Assembly: GCF_019400745.1 (NCBI RefSeq) | Contig: NZ_WJIB01000013.1 | Location: 62,001-126,000, forward strand | DNA length: 64,000 nucleotides | Source of the DNA: Cohnella sp. CFH 77786 | GTDB lineage: Bacteria > Bacillota > Bacilli > Paenibacillales > Paenibacillaceae | Reading direction: 5' to 3' | Shown: in pieces, positions 1-8,553 of the stretch | Layout: each line of letters begins with the position of its first letter | How positions within the stretch are numbered: position 1 is the stretch's first letter | Translations under genes and position numbers: made by a program | Notes under the pieces: model-generated | What the model saw: only the letters and a program-made list of their open reading frames with translations | What the model was told of the DNA's origin: nothing | Database searches by the model: none

Positions 1-434
1 CGGTCCGGGAAGGCGGCCAACACTTCCTGCTCGCACAAGGCTTTGAGCGCTCCGTAATGCTTGGGCACGTCTTCGGATCCGGGTTCGGCAAGTTCCAGCA
101 CCGGACTTCGTTCGTCCACGCCCGGCCGGTCCAAGCCGCTGTATACGGAAATGCTCGAAACGAAAGCGTAGTGGCCGACCTGTCCGGCGAGCAACCTGGC
201 GGATTGGCGGACGACTCTCGGGACGTACCCGGACGTATCGAGGACGACGTCCCATGTACGGCCTTCCAGCGCTTCAAGCCGTCCGTCCCGGTCGCCGATC
301 AAGCGCTCGACGCCGGCAGGCAGCTCCGATGGACTGGACACTCCTCTCGTGAAGACGGTGACTTCATGACCGGCCCGAACGGCCGATTGAACCAGGTAAT
401 AACCCAAAAACCGGGTTCCTCCGAGGATGAGCAT
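1..434 (-). CDS. NAD-dependent epimerase/dehydratase family protein (partial, C-terminus outside window)
   Basis: The first about 144 residues of an extended short-chain dehydrogenase run off the left edge. The N-terminus carries the Rossmann nucleotide-binding motif GGTRFLG (residues 5-11). A later segment, FVSSISVYSG, is followed by an HYGALK stretch holding the YxxxK catalytic pair. The ATG start at 434 has GGAG six bases upstream; a TTG two codons earlier is also possible. The family acts on nucleotide sugars or related substrates using NAD(P); the substrate cannot be told from this fragment. It diverges from the ABC-F gene. Confidence 0.8.
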   Translation of the reverse strand, partial: MLILGGTRFLGYYLVQSAVRAGHEVTVFTRGVSSPSELPAGVERLIGDRDGRLEALEGRTWDVVLDTSGYVPRVVRQSARLLAGQVGHYAFVSSISVYSGLDRPGVDERSPVLELAEPGSEDVPKHYGALKALCEQEVLAAFPD

Positions 435-539
435 CTTCAACTCCGGCAAACCCCTCTCTTCACCGTTTCCATGATTATACTCCGGTTGGACATGAGCAGA
501 AAAGAGCGGCGGACGATTCCTTTTTTCGGGGTCCCGTTC

Positions 540-545
540 TATAAT
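540..545 (+). promoter_or_regulatory. Possible -10 element (TATAAT) ahead of the ABC-F gene
   Basis: A perfect TATAAT lies 67 bases before the ABC-F start. No convincing -35 sits 16-18 bases upstream (TTCCTT at best), so this is a weak call. The rest of the 435-612 gap shows nothing else recognisable, including no clear leader-peptide attenuator of the type found ahead of some ABC-F resistance genes. Confidence 0.3.
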
Positions 546-612
546 GAAATCTGTTGTGTACGTATCCATCAAGCGACATAACCCTTATCCTATATAAAAA
601 AGGTGTCGAACC

Positions 613-2169
613 ATGAGCATTCTAACCGTAAAAAATTTAAGCCACGGATTCGGTGACCGGGCGATATTCCGGGACGTATCCTTCCGTCTGCTGAAAGGCG
701 AGCACGTCGGGCTGATCGGCGCGAACGGCGAAGGCAAATCCACCTTCATGAGCATCATTACGGGAAGTCTCGAGCCCGACGGGGGAACCGTCGAATGGTC
801 GAAGAAAGTCCGCGTCGGCTACCTCGACCAGCATTCGGTGCTGCAGAAAGGTTTGACGATCCGCGACGTGCTGAAGAACGCGTTCCGCTATTTGACGGAT
901 CTCGAGACGGAAATGAACCAAATGTACGAGCGCATGGGAGAAGCGACGCCGGAGGAACTGGAGCAGCTGCTCGAGGAAGTCGGGTCGATCCAGGACACGC
1001 TCAATAACAACGACTTCTACCTGATCGATGCCAAAGTGGAAGAAGTCGCTCGGGGTCTCGGGCTGGGCGACATCGGATTGGAGCGGGACGTCCACGATCT
1101 GAGCGGCGGACAGCGGACCAAGGTGCTTCTGGCCAAGCTGCTGCTCGAGAAGCCGGACATCTTGCTGCTCGACGAACCGACCAACTACCTGGACGAGCAG
1201 CACATCGAGTGGCTGAAACGGTATCTGCAGGAATATGACAACGCGTTTATCCTTGTCTCCCACGATATTCCGTTCCTGAACAGCGTCGTCAACCTCATTT
1301 ACCACGTGGAAAATCAAGAACTCAGCCGATACGTGGGCGATTATGAAACGTTCGTGCAACAGCACGAAGCGAAGAAGCAGCAGTTGGAAGCCGCGTACAA
1401 ACGCCAGCAGCAGGAAATCGCCGATCTGAAGGATTTCGTGGCGCGCAACAAAGCCCGGGTGTCCACCCGCAACATGGCGATGTCCCGCCAGAAGAAGCTC
1501 GACAGCATGGAGATCATCGAGCTCGCCAAGGAGAAGCCGAAGCCGCAGTTCCATTTCAAGGAAGCCCGCACGTCCGGCAGGATGATTTTCGAAACGAAGC
1601 AGCTGGTCATCGGCTACGACGAGCCGCTGTCCCGTCCGCTCGACCTGCAGATGGAACGCGGCCAGAAGATTGCGCTCGTCGGCGCGAACGGCATCGGCAA
1701 AACGACGCTTCTCCGCAGCATCTTAGGCGAACTCCTGCCCCTCTCCGGCTCCGTCGTACGCGGGGAGAACCAGTTCCTCGGTTACTTCGAGCAAGAGGTT
1801 AAAGGCGGAGCGGACGAGACATGCATCGAGTCCGTATGGAAGGAGTTCCCTTCCCTGTCCCAGTTCGAAGTGCGCGCGGCCTTGGCCAAATGCGGGCTGA
1901 CTACGAAGCATATCGAGAGCAAGATCTCCGTGCTGAGCGGCGGCGAGAAAGCCAAGGTGCGGCTGTGCAGGCTGATCAACCGGGAGACGAACTTGCTCGT
2001 ACTCGACGAACCGACGAACCATCTCGACGTCGATGCCAAGGACGAATTGAAGCGCGCTCTGAAAGCCTACAAAGGCAGCATCCTGCTCATCAGCCATGAG
2101 CCGGAATTTTACCGGGAAGTCGCGACCGACGTATGGAATTGCGAGTCGTGGACGACGAAAGTGTTCTAA
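613..2169 (+). CDS. yfmM: ABC-F family ATP-binding protein, YfmM-like
   Basis: This is a 518-residue soluble protein with two ABC ATPase cassettes and no membrane segments, the ABC-F architecture. Cassette 1 has Walker A GANGEGKST (36-44), signature LSGGQ (about 163) and Walker B LLLDEPTNYLD (about 185). Cassette 2 has GANGIGKTT (357-365), LSGGE (about 441) and LVLDEPTNHLD (about 462). The charged helical linker between them (about 250-310) is the region that contacts the ribosomal P-site tRNA in this family. Length and N-terminus resemble Bacillus YfmM, so a housekeeping translation factor is likelier than antibiotic resistance. The start follows AAAAAAGGTG. It appears monocistronic. Confidence 0.9.
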   Translation: MSILTVKNLSHGFGDRAIFRDVSFRLLKGEHVGLIGANGEGKSTFMSIITGSLEPDGGTVEWSKKVRVGYLDQHSVLQKGLTIRDVLKNAFRYLTDLETEMNQMYERMGEATPEELEQLLEEVGSIQDTLNNNDFYLIDAKVEEVARGLGLGDIGLERDVHDLSGGQRTKVLLAKLLLEKPDILLLDEPTNYLDEQHIEWLKRYLQEYDNAFILVSHDIPFLNSVVNLIYHVENQELSRYVGDYETFVQQHEAKKQQLEAAYKRQQQEIADLKDFVARNKARVSTRNMAMSRQKKLDSMEIIELAKEKPKPQFHFKEARTSGRMIFETKQLVIGYDEPLSRPLDLQMERGQKIALVGANGIGKTTLLRSILGELLPLSGSVVRGENQFLGYFEQEVKGGADETCIESVWKEFPSLSQFEVRAALAKCGLTTKHIESKISVLSGGEKAKVRLCRLINRETNLLVLDEPTNHLDVDAKDELKRALKAYKGSILLISHEPEFYREVATDVWNCESWTTKVF

Positions 2170-2188
2170 AGGAATGAAACCAAGGAGA

Positions 2189-2221
2189 ACAGCCCCATCG
2201 TGCATTCCGCACTGGGGCTGT
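2189..2221 (+). terminator. Hairpin terminator after the ABC-F gene
   Basis: ACAGCCCCA and TGGGGCTGT form a perfect 9-bp stem with a 15-base loop, starting 19 bases after the stop codon. The T-tract that follows is weak (TCGTTCATT). It may serve both convergent genes. Confidence 0.65.
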
Positions 2222-2259
2222 CGTTCATTAATATCATTAAATACAAAGGATTGCTTCTT

Positions 2260-2691
2260 CTATCCCCGCAATGCTACGGGGATGACCAGCTTCAGCCCCG
2301 ACCAGACATGGTCCACCGCGCACACCTTCACGTCGACAAGCCCATGGGACAAAGCAAACGATCGGATCGCATCCTCGGTGATGTCGGTCGGCACCTTGGA
2401 TGCTTTTTTCGGCCAGGACACCCAAATCATGCCGCTGCGTTTGATCCGGGTTCGGCTGGCGATCACTTGAGCCTCGCATTCCGCTAACGAGGTGGCGAAC
2501 AGATGAACGAGATCGAGTTCCCCCTCTTCTCCTCCTGTCATCGAGGTTCGGTCGGGCATCTCACCCAGCAGTTCGAAATAATCATTTGGGGCATTAAATA
2601 TCCAAACGCGAAAACCCTCTTTGTAACCGAGTTTCTTTACGAGCGGCGTGCCGGAATAGCCGGCTGCTGCGCCGGATGAAGGATTTACCAT
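2260..2691 (-). CDS. DUF3052 family protein
   Basis: This 143-residue soluble protein matches my recollection of DUF3052. Shared features are the YSGTPLVKKLGYKEG opening (residues 12-26), an LDLVHLFATS core, the MIWVSWPKKASKVPTDITED block, and the ending GLVDVKVCAVDHVWSGLKL. The biochemical role of the family is not established. It is convergent with the ABC-F gene and divergent from the next gene, with only 76 bases between the two starts, so the promoters must lie close together or overlap. Confidence 0.85.
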   Translation of the reverse strand: MVNPSSGAAAGYSGTPLVKKLGYKEGFRVWIFNAPNDYFELLGEMPDRTSMTGGEEGELDLVHLFATSLAECEAQVIASRTRIKRSGMIWVSWPKKASKVPTDITEDAIRSFALSHGLVDVKVCAVDHVWSGLKLVIPVALRG

Positions 2692-2767
2692 GGCGTTTTC
2701 CCTTCCCCTTTCCTCGAAAAGCGTTTACGATGGGTATCGAAAACCGGTACAGATTGGAGCGTCTATG

Positions 2768-3175
2768 ATGAGACTGGAGCACCACGAATTTACGGGAACG
2801 CTGAAAGGCAAAATCATGGAGGCGGAGCGGAAGTTCGCCAAGCTGTGCGAAGACTTGACCTTGAAGTATAAGCCTATCGCGGCGATGAAGCAATTGGATG
2901 TCGAAATCCAAATGTTCCGCGACGGACACGATTCGTACATTCCCGGATACCGATCGGAAATCGCATTGGGCGTATCGAGAAATGAAGTTCCGCTCGACAC
3001 CCATGTCATCGTCATCTGGGCGTGCAGCCGCGAATTCCTCGGTCTCCCGGTCAAATGGAACCTTCCCGGCTCCAAAGTCGTCGGCGAGTTCCTCGACGAA
3101 ACCTTCGAACAGGTAGCGCTGGAGCTGGAAGAGCTCTTGGGGACATTTCTGCAAGACGACCATACAACCGCATAA
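2768..3175 (+). CDS. Hypothetical protein, about 135 aa
   Basis: The family is not recognised. The product is a soluble mixed alpha/beta protein with an acidic C-terminal helix (FEQVALELEELLGTFLQ) and no signal peptide or membrane segment. An open frame extends upstream, but GGAG at 2756-2759 points to one of the adjacent ATG codons at 2765 or 2768. A hairpin follows the stop. Codon use matches the neighbours. Confidence 0.6.
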   Translation: MRLEHHEFTGTLKGKIMEAERKFAKLCEDLTLKYKPIAAMKQLDVEIQMFRDGHDSYIPGYRSEIALGVSRNEVPLDTHVIVIWACSREFLGLPVKWNLPGSKVVGEFLDETFEQVALELEELLGTFLQDDHTTA

Positions 3176-3264
3176 GAAAATGATTCTCTCTAGCACGGCC
3201 AATTCCTTCGAAATCATCTCTTCAATTGTGAAATCATGGACGACGAGTCGGCGCCAAACGAAAT

Positions 3265-3305
3265 GAACCAGCCACGGAGGCGACGGCTCCCTTCCTGGCT
3301 GGTTC
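3265..3305. terminator. Bidirectional hairpin between convergent genes
   Basis: GAACCAGCCA (3265-3274) pairs with TGGCTGGTTC (3296-3305), a 10-bp perfect stem. It sits between the hypothetical gene on the plus strand and the metallophosphoesterase on the minus strand and could terminate both. Confidence 0.65.
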
Positions 3306-3316
3306 TTCTATAACGA

Positions 3317-4465
3317 TTATCCCGAGAAAGTCATGTCGATTTGCACGATTTCGGAGCGGCTTGCGATCCGGATCGGCGGTCCCCATGAACCGAATCCGGA
3401 GGACACGACGACGTGCATTGCCGCTTTTCGCATGTAGCCCCAATCCAACTCGAACAAGCGTCTCGTGAGCAAGTGGTTGGGGGCGAATTGTCCACGGTGG
3501 GTATGGCCGCACAACAGCAGATCGACGCCCGCTTCCGCGGCTTGCGCGAAATGGCGGGGCTGGTGGTCCATCAGGAGGATCGGCTTGCTCCGGTCGATGC
3601 CCTCAAGCAGCTTCTCTACGCTCAGCCTGCCGGTCGGATCCGCCGTTTCCGCGGTGGAGTCCTTGCGCCCCGCCACGATGACGGATCCTCCCGCAACGGC
3701 GACCGTCTCGTCCCGAAGGACGGGGATGGCGATTTCCTTCATCCGCTCCACGTACTCTTCGATATGGCCCCCGTAGTATTCATGGTTGCCGAGCACCGCA
3801 TACACGCCGTATCGGGCCTTAAGCAGGCGAAGCAAATCGCTGAGCCGGTTGCGCACGAACGGCTCGATGCTGTCGTCGATCACGTCCCCCGGCAGCAAAA
3901 TCAAGTCCGGTTCGAGCGCGTTGACCCGTTCGACTAAACGTCGCAAATGCCGTTTGCCGACGATGTTGCCCAGATGGAGATCCGAAGCCGCGACGACGCG
4001 AAGCCGCTCCATCCCTTCCACCCGTTTGTCGACGCGGACCGGATAGTGCCGCACGACCGGGCTCCACGCATTCCGCGACCCCCAGACCAGGATCAAGGCG
4101 ATGAAGCCGATCACGCCCCAACCCGCGATGCTCACGTAGTTTTCGGGTCTCGCACCGGCTGCATCCAATAGCCAACCGGCCAAATCCGCGACAGGCAGCA
4201 AGAGCACGGCGAACTCCATCACCGCGAAATAATAGGATCCGATGACCTTGAGCAAGCGGGCGGCCGGGCGAACCGGTTTCGGAACCGGGATCCTTCCGAT
4301 CAAATACGCGTACACGATCAAGACGAACACGATCCAATAGGCCCCAAGCGGCACGGCAGGAGCGATTTCCTCCAGGAAGATTGACCCTTGCCAACCGATA
4401 TACAGATTCACCAGTGCATGAAGCGTCAAAAACATTGCAAAAACAACCGCCATGCGTCCCTTCAT
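3317..4465 (-). CDS. Membrane-anchored metallophosphoesterase (YkuE/YaeI-like)
   Basis: This is a 382-residue protein. The N-terminal 150 residues hold about four hydrophobic helices. The calcineurin-like domain follows, with the ordered metal-binding motifs DLHLGN (about 162), GDVIDD, GNHEYYGG (about 226) and GHTHRGQ (about 318). Such enzymes hydrolyse phosphoesters with two metal ions; the physiological substrate is unknown. The frame is open much further upstream, but that part overlaps the sigma gene out of frame, so the ATG at 4465 behind a GGAG/GCGGGA stretch is the likely start. It lies 44 bases after the ECF sigma gene. Confidence 0.85.
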   Translation of the reverse strand: MKGRMAVVFAMFLTLHALVNLYIGWQGSIFLEEIAPAVPLGAYWIVFVLIVYAYLIGRIPVPKPVRPAARLLKVIGSYYFAVMEFAVLLLPVADLAGWLLDAAGARPENYVSIAGWGVIGFIALILVWGSRNAWSPVVRHYPVRVDKRVEGMERLRVVAASDLHLGNIVGKRHLRRLVERVNALEPDLILLPGDVIDDSIEPFVRNRLSDLLRLLKARYGVYAVLGNHEYYGGHIEEYVERMKEIAIPVLRDETVAVAGGSVIVAGRKDSTAETADPTGRLSVEKLLEGIDRSKPILLMDHQPRHFAQAAEAGVDLLLCGHTHRGQFAPNHLLTRRLFELDWGYMRKAAMHVVVSSGFGSWGPPIRIASRSEIVQIDMTFSG

Positions 4466-4509
4466 TTCCCGCGTCTCCCCATCTCTAAACTGAGAAGAGT
4501 ATATCACAG

Positions 4510-5085
4510 TCAGAGACAAGGCGGGAGGTCCCTCATAATCGCTTTGGACCAACGTTCGACATCGAAAAGAATGACTTTCGCTCCTTCCGTTTTCCGCACC
4601 GAATCGATGCTGATCTCCCGGAGCAGGCTGCGCGTGCGGAACAGCACCGATTTGACGGCCGGGACCGTCGATCCCGTCGTCTCGGCGATCTCCTGCATCG
4701 TATAGCCGAAATAATCGGACAGCAGGAGCATTTCGATGTTGCGGCCGGGCAGGCGTTCGCCGATCCATTCGATCAAGCTTCTGACCTCCGCGTAATCGGA
4801 GTCATGGCAAGAAGCCGGGAGGCTCTTCGGGTTCAGCCTCCTCTGCCTCTTCAGGGCCCGGCAGCCGTCGATCCACAAATTCCGGGCCACCCGGATCAGG
4901 AACGGCTTCACGTCCGGATGGGGCTCCTTGTTCCGGAAATAAACCATGGACTTGAGAATCGCCTCTTGGCACAGGTCTTCCCCGTCCCATTTGGATTTCG
5001 TCAGGAAGAAGCAGTATCTCCGCAAATCGTCCAGGTGAGGCTCCACCAACGATTCGTAGAAGGAAGTCACGCTCACCTGCGGCAC
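4510..5085 (-). CDS. ECF-type RNA polymerase sigma factor without an adjacent anti-sigma gene
   Basis: This 191-residue protein has sigma region 2 (DLCQEAILKSMVYF and WIDGCRALKRQRR, residues about 35-85) and region 4 (YFGYTMQEIAETTGSTVPAVKSVL, about 125-150), followed by a 40-residue tail. It starts at GTG behind GGAGG. It is the fourth gene in the run adaptor-ATPase-permease-sigma, beginning 17 bases after the permease stop. No zinc-finger or single-pass anti-sigma gene is adjacent; the next gene encodes the metallophosphoesterase. It may therefore respond to the exporter's signal indirectly or be controlled by transcription. Confidence 0.82.
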   Translation of the reverse strand: MPQVSVTSFYESLVEPHLDDLRRYCFFLTKSKWDGEDLCQEAILKSMVYFRNKEPHPDVKPFLIRVARNLWIDGCRALKRQRRLNPKSLPASCHDSDYAEVRSLIEWIGERLPGRNIEMLLLSDYFGYTMQEIAETTGSTVPAVKSVLFRTRSLLREISIDSVRKTEGAKVILFDVERWSKAIMRDLPPCL

Positions 5086-5102
5086 ACCCTTTCCTCCGGG
5101 AA

Positions 5103-6275
5103 TTATTCGAAGCGCAGCGCTTCGATCGGCTTCAGCGTGGCCGCCTTGTTGGCCGGGAACATGCCGAAGATGACGCCGATCAGCACGGAAAACACGAACG
5201 CGACCACGATGATGTTCGCCGAAAATTCCACTTGCATCTTTAATAGGGACGCCGCCAGCTTCGCAGCTCCGATGCCGATGCCGATCCCGAGCAAGCCGCC
5301 CAGTCCGCTGAGCGCCATGGATTCGATCAGGAATTGCGTGAGGATATCCCGTTTCTTCGCCCCGATCGCTTTGCGGATTCCGATTTCTCTCGTCCGCTCC
5401 GTAACCGACACCAGCATGATGTTCATGATGCCGATCCCCCCTACGAGAAGGGAAATACCGGCGATGCCGCCCAGTGCGAGCGACAACGTTCCCGTGACCG
5501 TGCTCAGCGTGGAGAGTACGTCGCTCTGGTTGAAGACCCGGTAGCTGTCCGTGTTGCCGCGGAACTTCTTGCTTAGTGCCGTTTCCAGCCGGGCGGCGAC
5601 CGCGTCGATCTGATCGGCCGTCTCCACCTGGACGTATATCGTTCGCACGCCTTTCGATTTGAACAGACGTTCCGCCGAGCTCTGCGGGATCATGACGACT
5701 TCGTCGCTCGAGCCGTTCGTGGTGCTCCCCTTGGAAGCGAGCACGCCGACGACCTTGAAGCGGGAGCCGTTGATTTGCACGTACTGCCCGATCGGGTTGC
5801 CTCCGCTGAACAGGTCGGATGCCGTTTGCGACCCGATGACCGCCACCTTCTGGTAGAAATCCAGGTCGATCTGCGACAGGAAGCGGCCGGTCGCCACCTG
5901 ATACTCCCGAACGTCCGCGTATTCCGCGTTCGTGCCGACGACGCTCACGTTCACGCTTTCCGTGCCGCTCTTGACCGACGCGTTCGTCGTGCTGGCCGGC
6001 GCCAAATACTGGATGCCGCTGATGTTGCCCAATTCGTCCGCTTCCTTCAAGGACAACGTATTTGTCGTCCCCCGGCCGAGAATGTTGACCGTCAGCAGGT
6101 TCGTGCCCAGGCTTTGCACCTGCTCGGTAACGGATTTCGTGGCGCCTTGGCCGAGCGCGACGAGGGCGATGACGGCGGTGACGCCGATGATGATGCCGAG
6201 CATCGTGAGCAGTGAACGAAGCTTGTTGGACAGAATGCTCTTGAACGCCATCTTGATTCCCTGCGCAAAATTCAT
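5103..6275 (-). CDS. MacB/YknZ-like ABC transporter permease
   Basis: This is a 390-residue FtsX/MacB-type permease. One N-terminal transmembrane helix (LLTMLGIIIGVTAVIALVALG, residues about 23-43) is followed by a large extracellular domain (about 50-260) and three C-terminal helices, with RTREIGIRKAIGAKKRDIL as the cytoplasmic coupling segment. Its start overlaps the ATPase stop by four bases (ATGA). Homologues export peptides or antimicrobial compounds and are often driven by extracellular stress signals. Confidence 0.9.
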   Translation of the reverse strand: MNFAQGIKMAFKSILSNKLRSLLTMLGIIIGVTAVIALVALGQGATKSVTEQVQSLGTNLLTVNILGRGTTNTLSLKEADELGNISGIQYLAPASTTNASVKSGTESVNVSVVGTNAEYADVREYQVATGRFLSQIDLDFYQKVAVIGSQTASDLFSGGNPIGQYVQINGSRFKVVGVLASKGSTTNGSSDEVVMIPQSSAERLFKSKGVRTIYVQVETADQIDAVAARLETALSKKFRGNTDSYRVFNQSDVLSTLSTVTGTLSLALGGIAGISLLVGGIGIMNIMLVSVTERTREIGIRKAIGAKKRDILTQFLIESMALSGLGGLLGIGIGIGAAKLAASLLKMQVEFSANIIVVAFVFSVLIGVIFGMFPANKAATLKPIEALRFE

Positions 6276-6979
6276 GCCGGCAGCACCTCTTCCTCGCTCA
6301 GCCTGCCGTCCTGGATGCGGACGACGCGTTTGGCCTGGCGGGAAATGTCAAGGTCGTGCGTGATCAGGACAATCGTATGGCCGAGTCCGTTGAGCTCCCG
6401 GATCAGGCCCATCACTTCCTTGCCCGTCTTCGTGTCGAGCGCGCCCGTGGGTTCGTCCGCGAGCAGCATCGGGGGATTGCCGGCCAGCGCCCTGGCGATC
6501 GCCACGCGCTGCTGCTGGCCGCCCGAAAGCTCCACGGGGCGGTGGTTCATCCGCTCCTCCAGGCCGACCTTGCGGAGCGCCTCGATCGCCTGTTCCCTGC
6601 GTTTCTTAAGCGGCACGCCTCGGTAAATAAGCGGCAACTCCACGTTCTCGTAAGCCGTAAGTTTGGCGAGCAGGTTGAAGCCTTGGAAAATGAAGCCGAT
6701 TTTGCGGTTGCGGATTTCCGCGAGCTTATTCTCCCTCAGCCGGCTGACTTCCTCCCCATCCAGCCAGTAGCTGCCGGAAGTCGCGGAATCGAGGCAGCCG
6801 ACGACGTTCATGAGCGTGGATTTGCCCGAGCCGGAGGGCCCGATGATGGCCACGAAATCCCCATGCCCGACGGTCAAGGACACCTCGTTCAGCGCATGGA
6901 CCGTTTCCCCGCCCATTTTGTACAGCTTGGACAACTGCTCGATCCGGATCAGCGGATGTGCCATATTCATCATCCTCAC
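6272..6979 (-). CDS. MacB/YknY-like ABC transporter ATP-binding protein
   Basis: A 235-residue ATPase of the LolD/MacB clade. Walker A is GPSGSGKST, the signature is LSGGQQQR, Walker B is LLADEPTGALD and the switch is ITHD. It begins with GTG overlapping the adaptor stop (GTGA) behind GGGAGG. It provides ATP hydrolysis for the permease encoded by the next gene and would sit on the inner face of the membrane. Confidence 0.92.
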   Translation of the reverse strand: MRMMNMAHPLIRIEQLSKLYKMGGETVHALNEVSLTVGHGDFVAIIGPSGSGKSTLMNVVGCLDSATSGSYWLDGEEVSRLRENKLAEIRNRKIGFIFQGFNLLAKLTAYENVELPLIYRGVPLKKRREQAIEALRKVGLEERMNHRPVELSGGQQQRVAIARALAGNPPMLLADEPTGALDTKTGKEVMGLIRELNGLGHTIVLITHDLDISRQAKRVVRIQDGRLSEEEVLPA

Positions 6980-8406
6980 GATCCGCCTCCCTGTGTCCCT
7001 CCGCCTCCGAAGTTGCGCGTGCCGCCGTTTCCGCCCTGGAATCTGCCGCCTCCCTGGAAGCCGCCGCCGGCGCCGAGGAAGCCCACTCCAGGAATGCCGA
7101 TCGCCCCGTTGCGGTTCTGGGTGCTGCTGCTGGTCGTCATCGTCGGCACCACGACCGCTTCTCCCTCTTTGAGGCCGGATAAGATCTCGATGTTGTCCTC
7201 GTTATGGATCCCGACCTGAACTTCGACCCGCTTCACGCCGCTTTGCGACAGGCCCGCGAACTGCCGATATTGCCGATTCCCGTTTCCGTATTGACCGGAT
7301 TGGGCGCTTCCGCTCCGGGCGCTGCCGTATTGTCCGGATTGGGCGCTTCCCCCCCGGCCTCTGCCGAATTGTCCGCTGCCGGCTTGACCCGTTCCGGGTT
7401 GACCGCTGCTCTCGGCTGCTCTCGCTCCCCCTCGGCTTCCGGCAGCCGCGGTGCCGGAAGCATCCGGCAGCAGGACGAAATATCGCCCCCCGAACGACTG
7501 TACGGCTTCGATGGGCAAGTACAGCGCGTCCGTCTTCTGCTCCACCAGAATGCGGGCTTCGGCGGACATGCCCGCCTTAAGTCCGGCGATGTCATCCAGC
7601 GTCACGGTGACGTCGAACGTCGACACCCCGTTGCTTGTCGTTCCTTCTTGAGCGATCGCAGTCACTTTACCGGTAAAAGTCTGGTCCGGCAGCGCCTCGA
7701 CCAGCACTGTCGCTTGCTGGTTTAACTTCACCTTGGAGATGTCCAGCTCGTCCACCCCGACCACCATTTGCAGATGCTTATAATCGACGACTTCCCCCAG
7801 CGAAGAAGATCCGCTGCCGCCTTGTCCTCCGACCGTTTCCCCAACCTTGATGTTGAACGTCGCGAGGGTGCCGTCGATCGGCGCCGTGATCGGCTCCAGT
7901 ACGCTGTCGTTCTCTTCGTCCCGCAGCGACTGAATGTCCGATTCCTCGGTCTCGATGTCGAGCTGCTGTTTCTGGATGTTGATCGAGAGCTGGGCGCGCT
8001 GATCGTCGTCAGCCGCCTCCTTATACTGAGTTTGCATGCTTTCCAGATCGAGACGTTTCTTTTTAAGGTCGATCTGCTTGCCGCGAATCTGGCTTTCGAC
8101 GGACGTGCTCTCGCTGTTTTGCCCGAACGTGGCCAACACTTGCCCTTTTTTGACGAGATCCCCTTCTTTGACTTTCACGGAAGCGATCTTGCCCGAGGAC
8201 GACGAGGTCAGCGTTTCCCGGTAGGCCGTCTCGATGTTGCCCGTTCCGCTGATGTTCACCTCCAGGTTTCCTTTCCGGACCTGGGTCGTCGGCAAAGCGG
8301 CTTGCAGCGGCTTCTGCTGGCTGCCCGACCACCAGCGGTAACCCCCGTAAGCGCCGGCCAGGATGACCAATACCGATCCGATCGTCCACCACTTGTTCCA
8401 TCTCAT
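6976..8406 (-). CDS. Membrane-fusion (HlyD/RND-type) adaptor of the MacAB-like exporter
   Basis: The product is about 476 residues. It has one N-terminal membrane anchor (TIGSVLVILAGAYGGY), a lipoyl-like domain (SGKIASVKVKEGDLVKKGQ), a helical hairpin and beta-barrel segments, like Bacillus YknX. ATG at 8406 is chosen because AAGGAGG lies about 11 bases upstream; a TTG eleven codons earlier lacks such a site. Between the barrel and the last strand is a low-complexity Gly/Ser/Gln insertion with two exact SAQSGQYG repeats, and the tail is Gly-rich. It is the first gene of the exporter operon, and its promoter faces the two-component system. Confidence 0.88.
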   Translation of the reverse strand: MRWNKWWTIGSVLVILAGAYGGYRWWSGSQQKPLQAALPTTQVRKGNLEVNISGTGNIETAYRETLTSSSSGKIASVKVKEGDLVKKGQVLATFGQNSESTSVESQIRGKQIDLKKKRLDLESMQTQYKEAADDDQRAQLSINIQKQQLDIETEESDIQSLRDEENDSVLEPITAPIDGTLATFNIKVGETVGGQGGSGSSSLGEVVDYKHLQMVVGVDELDISKVKLNQQATVLVEALPDQTFTGKVTAIAQEGTTSNGVSTFDVTVTLDDIAGLKAGMSAEARILVEQKTDALYLPIEAVQSFGGRYFVLLPDASGTAAAGSRGGARAAESSGQPGTGQAGSGQFGRGRGGSAQSGQYGSARSGSAQSGQYGNGNRQYRQFAGLSQSGVKRVEVQVGIHNEDNIEILSGLKEGEAVVVPTMTTSSSTQNRNGAIGIPGVGFLGAGGGFQGGGRFQGGNGGTRNFGGGGTQGGGS

Positions 8407-8444
8407 CTGAATGGGCTCCTCCTTAAGCGGCATGTTCAACGGTC

Positions 8445-8473
8445 ATTATGAGAGGTGAACCTTAGTTCAAGAT
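8445..8473 (-). promoter_or_regulatory. Probable exporter operon promoter
   Basis: On the minus strand CATAAT (8450-8445) can act as the -10. No TTGACA-like -35 is present; the position is occupied by the degenerate half-site CTCATC (8471-8476) of the adjacent phased repeat, as expected of a promoter that needs an activator. Confidence 0.45.
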
Positions 8474-8533
8474 GAGCGCCCGCTGAATGTTTGCTGAACG
8501 GGATTTTCAGCTATTTTTCAGCTATTCCTCAGC
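8471..8533. promoter_or_regulatory. Divergent operator of 11-bp-phased half-sites, likely for the OmpR-family regulator
   Basis: Six half-sites begin at 8471, 8482, 8493, 8506, 8517 and 8528. The first three read GATGAG, GCTGAA, GCTGAA with 11-base spacing; the last three read TTCAGC, TTCAGC, CTCAGC with 11-base spacing, as the reverse complement. Each array faces one of the two divergent promoters and reaches its -35 position. OmpR/PhoB-family regulators bind direct repeats with this 11-bp spacing, and such a regulator is encoded beside it. Binding by that protein is inferred. Confidence 0.65.
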
Positions 8534-8553
8534 CAGACTTAAGCCCTATCCAA

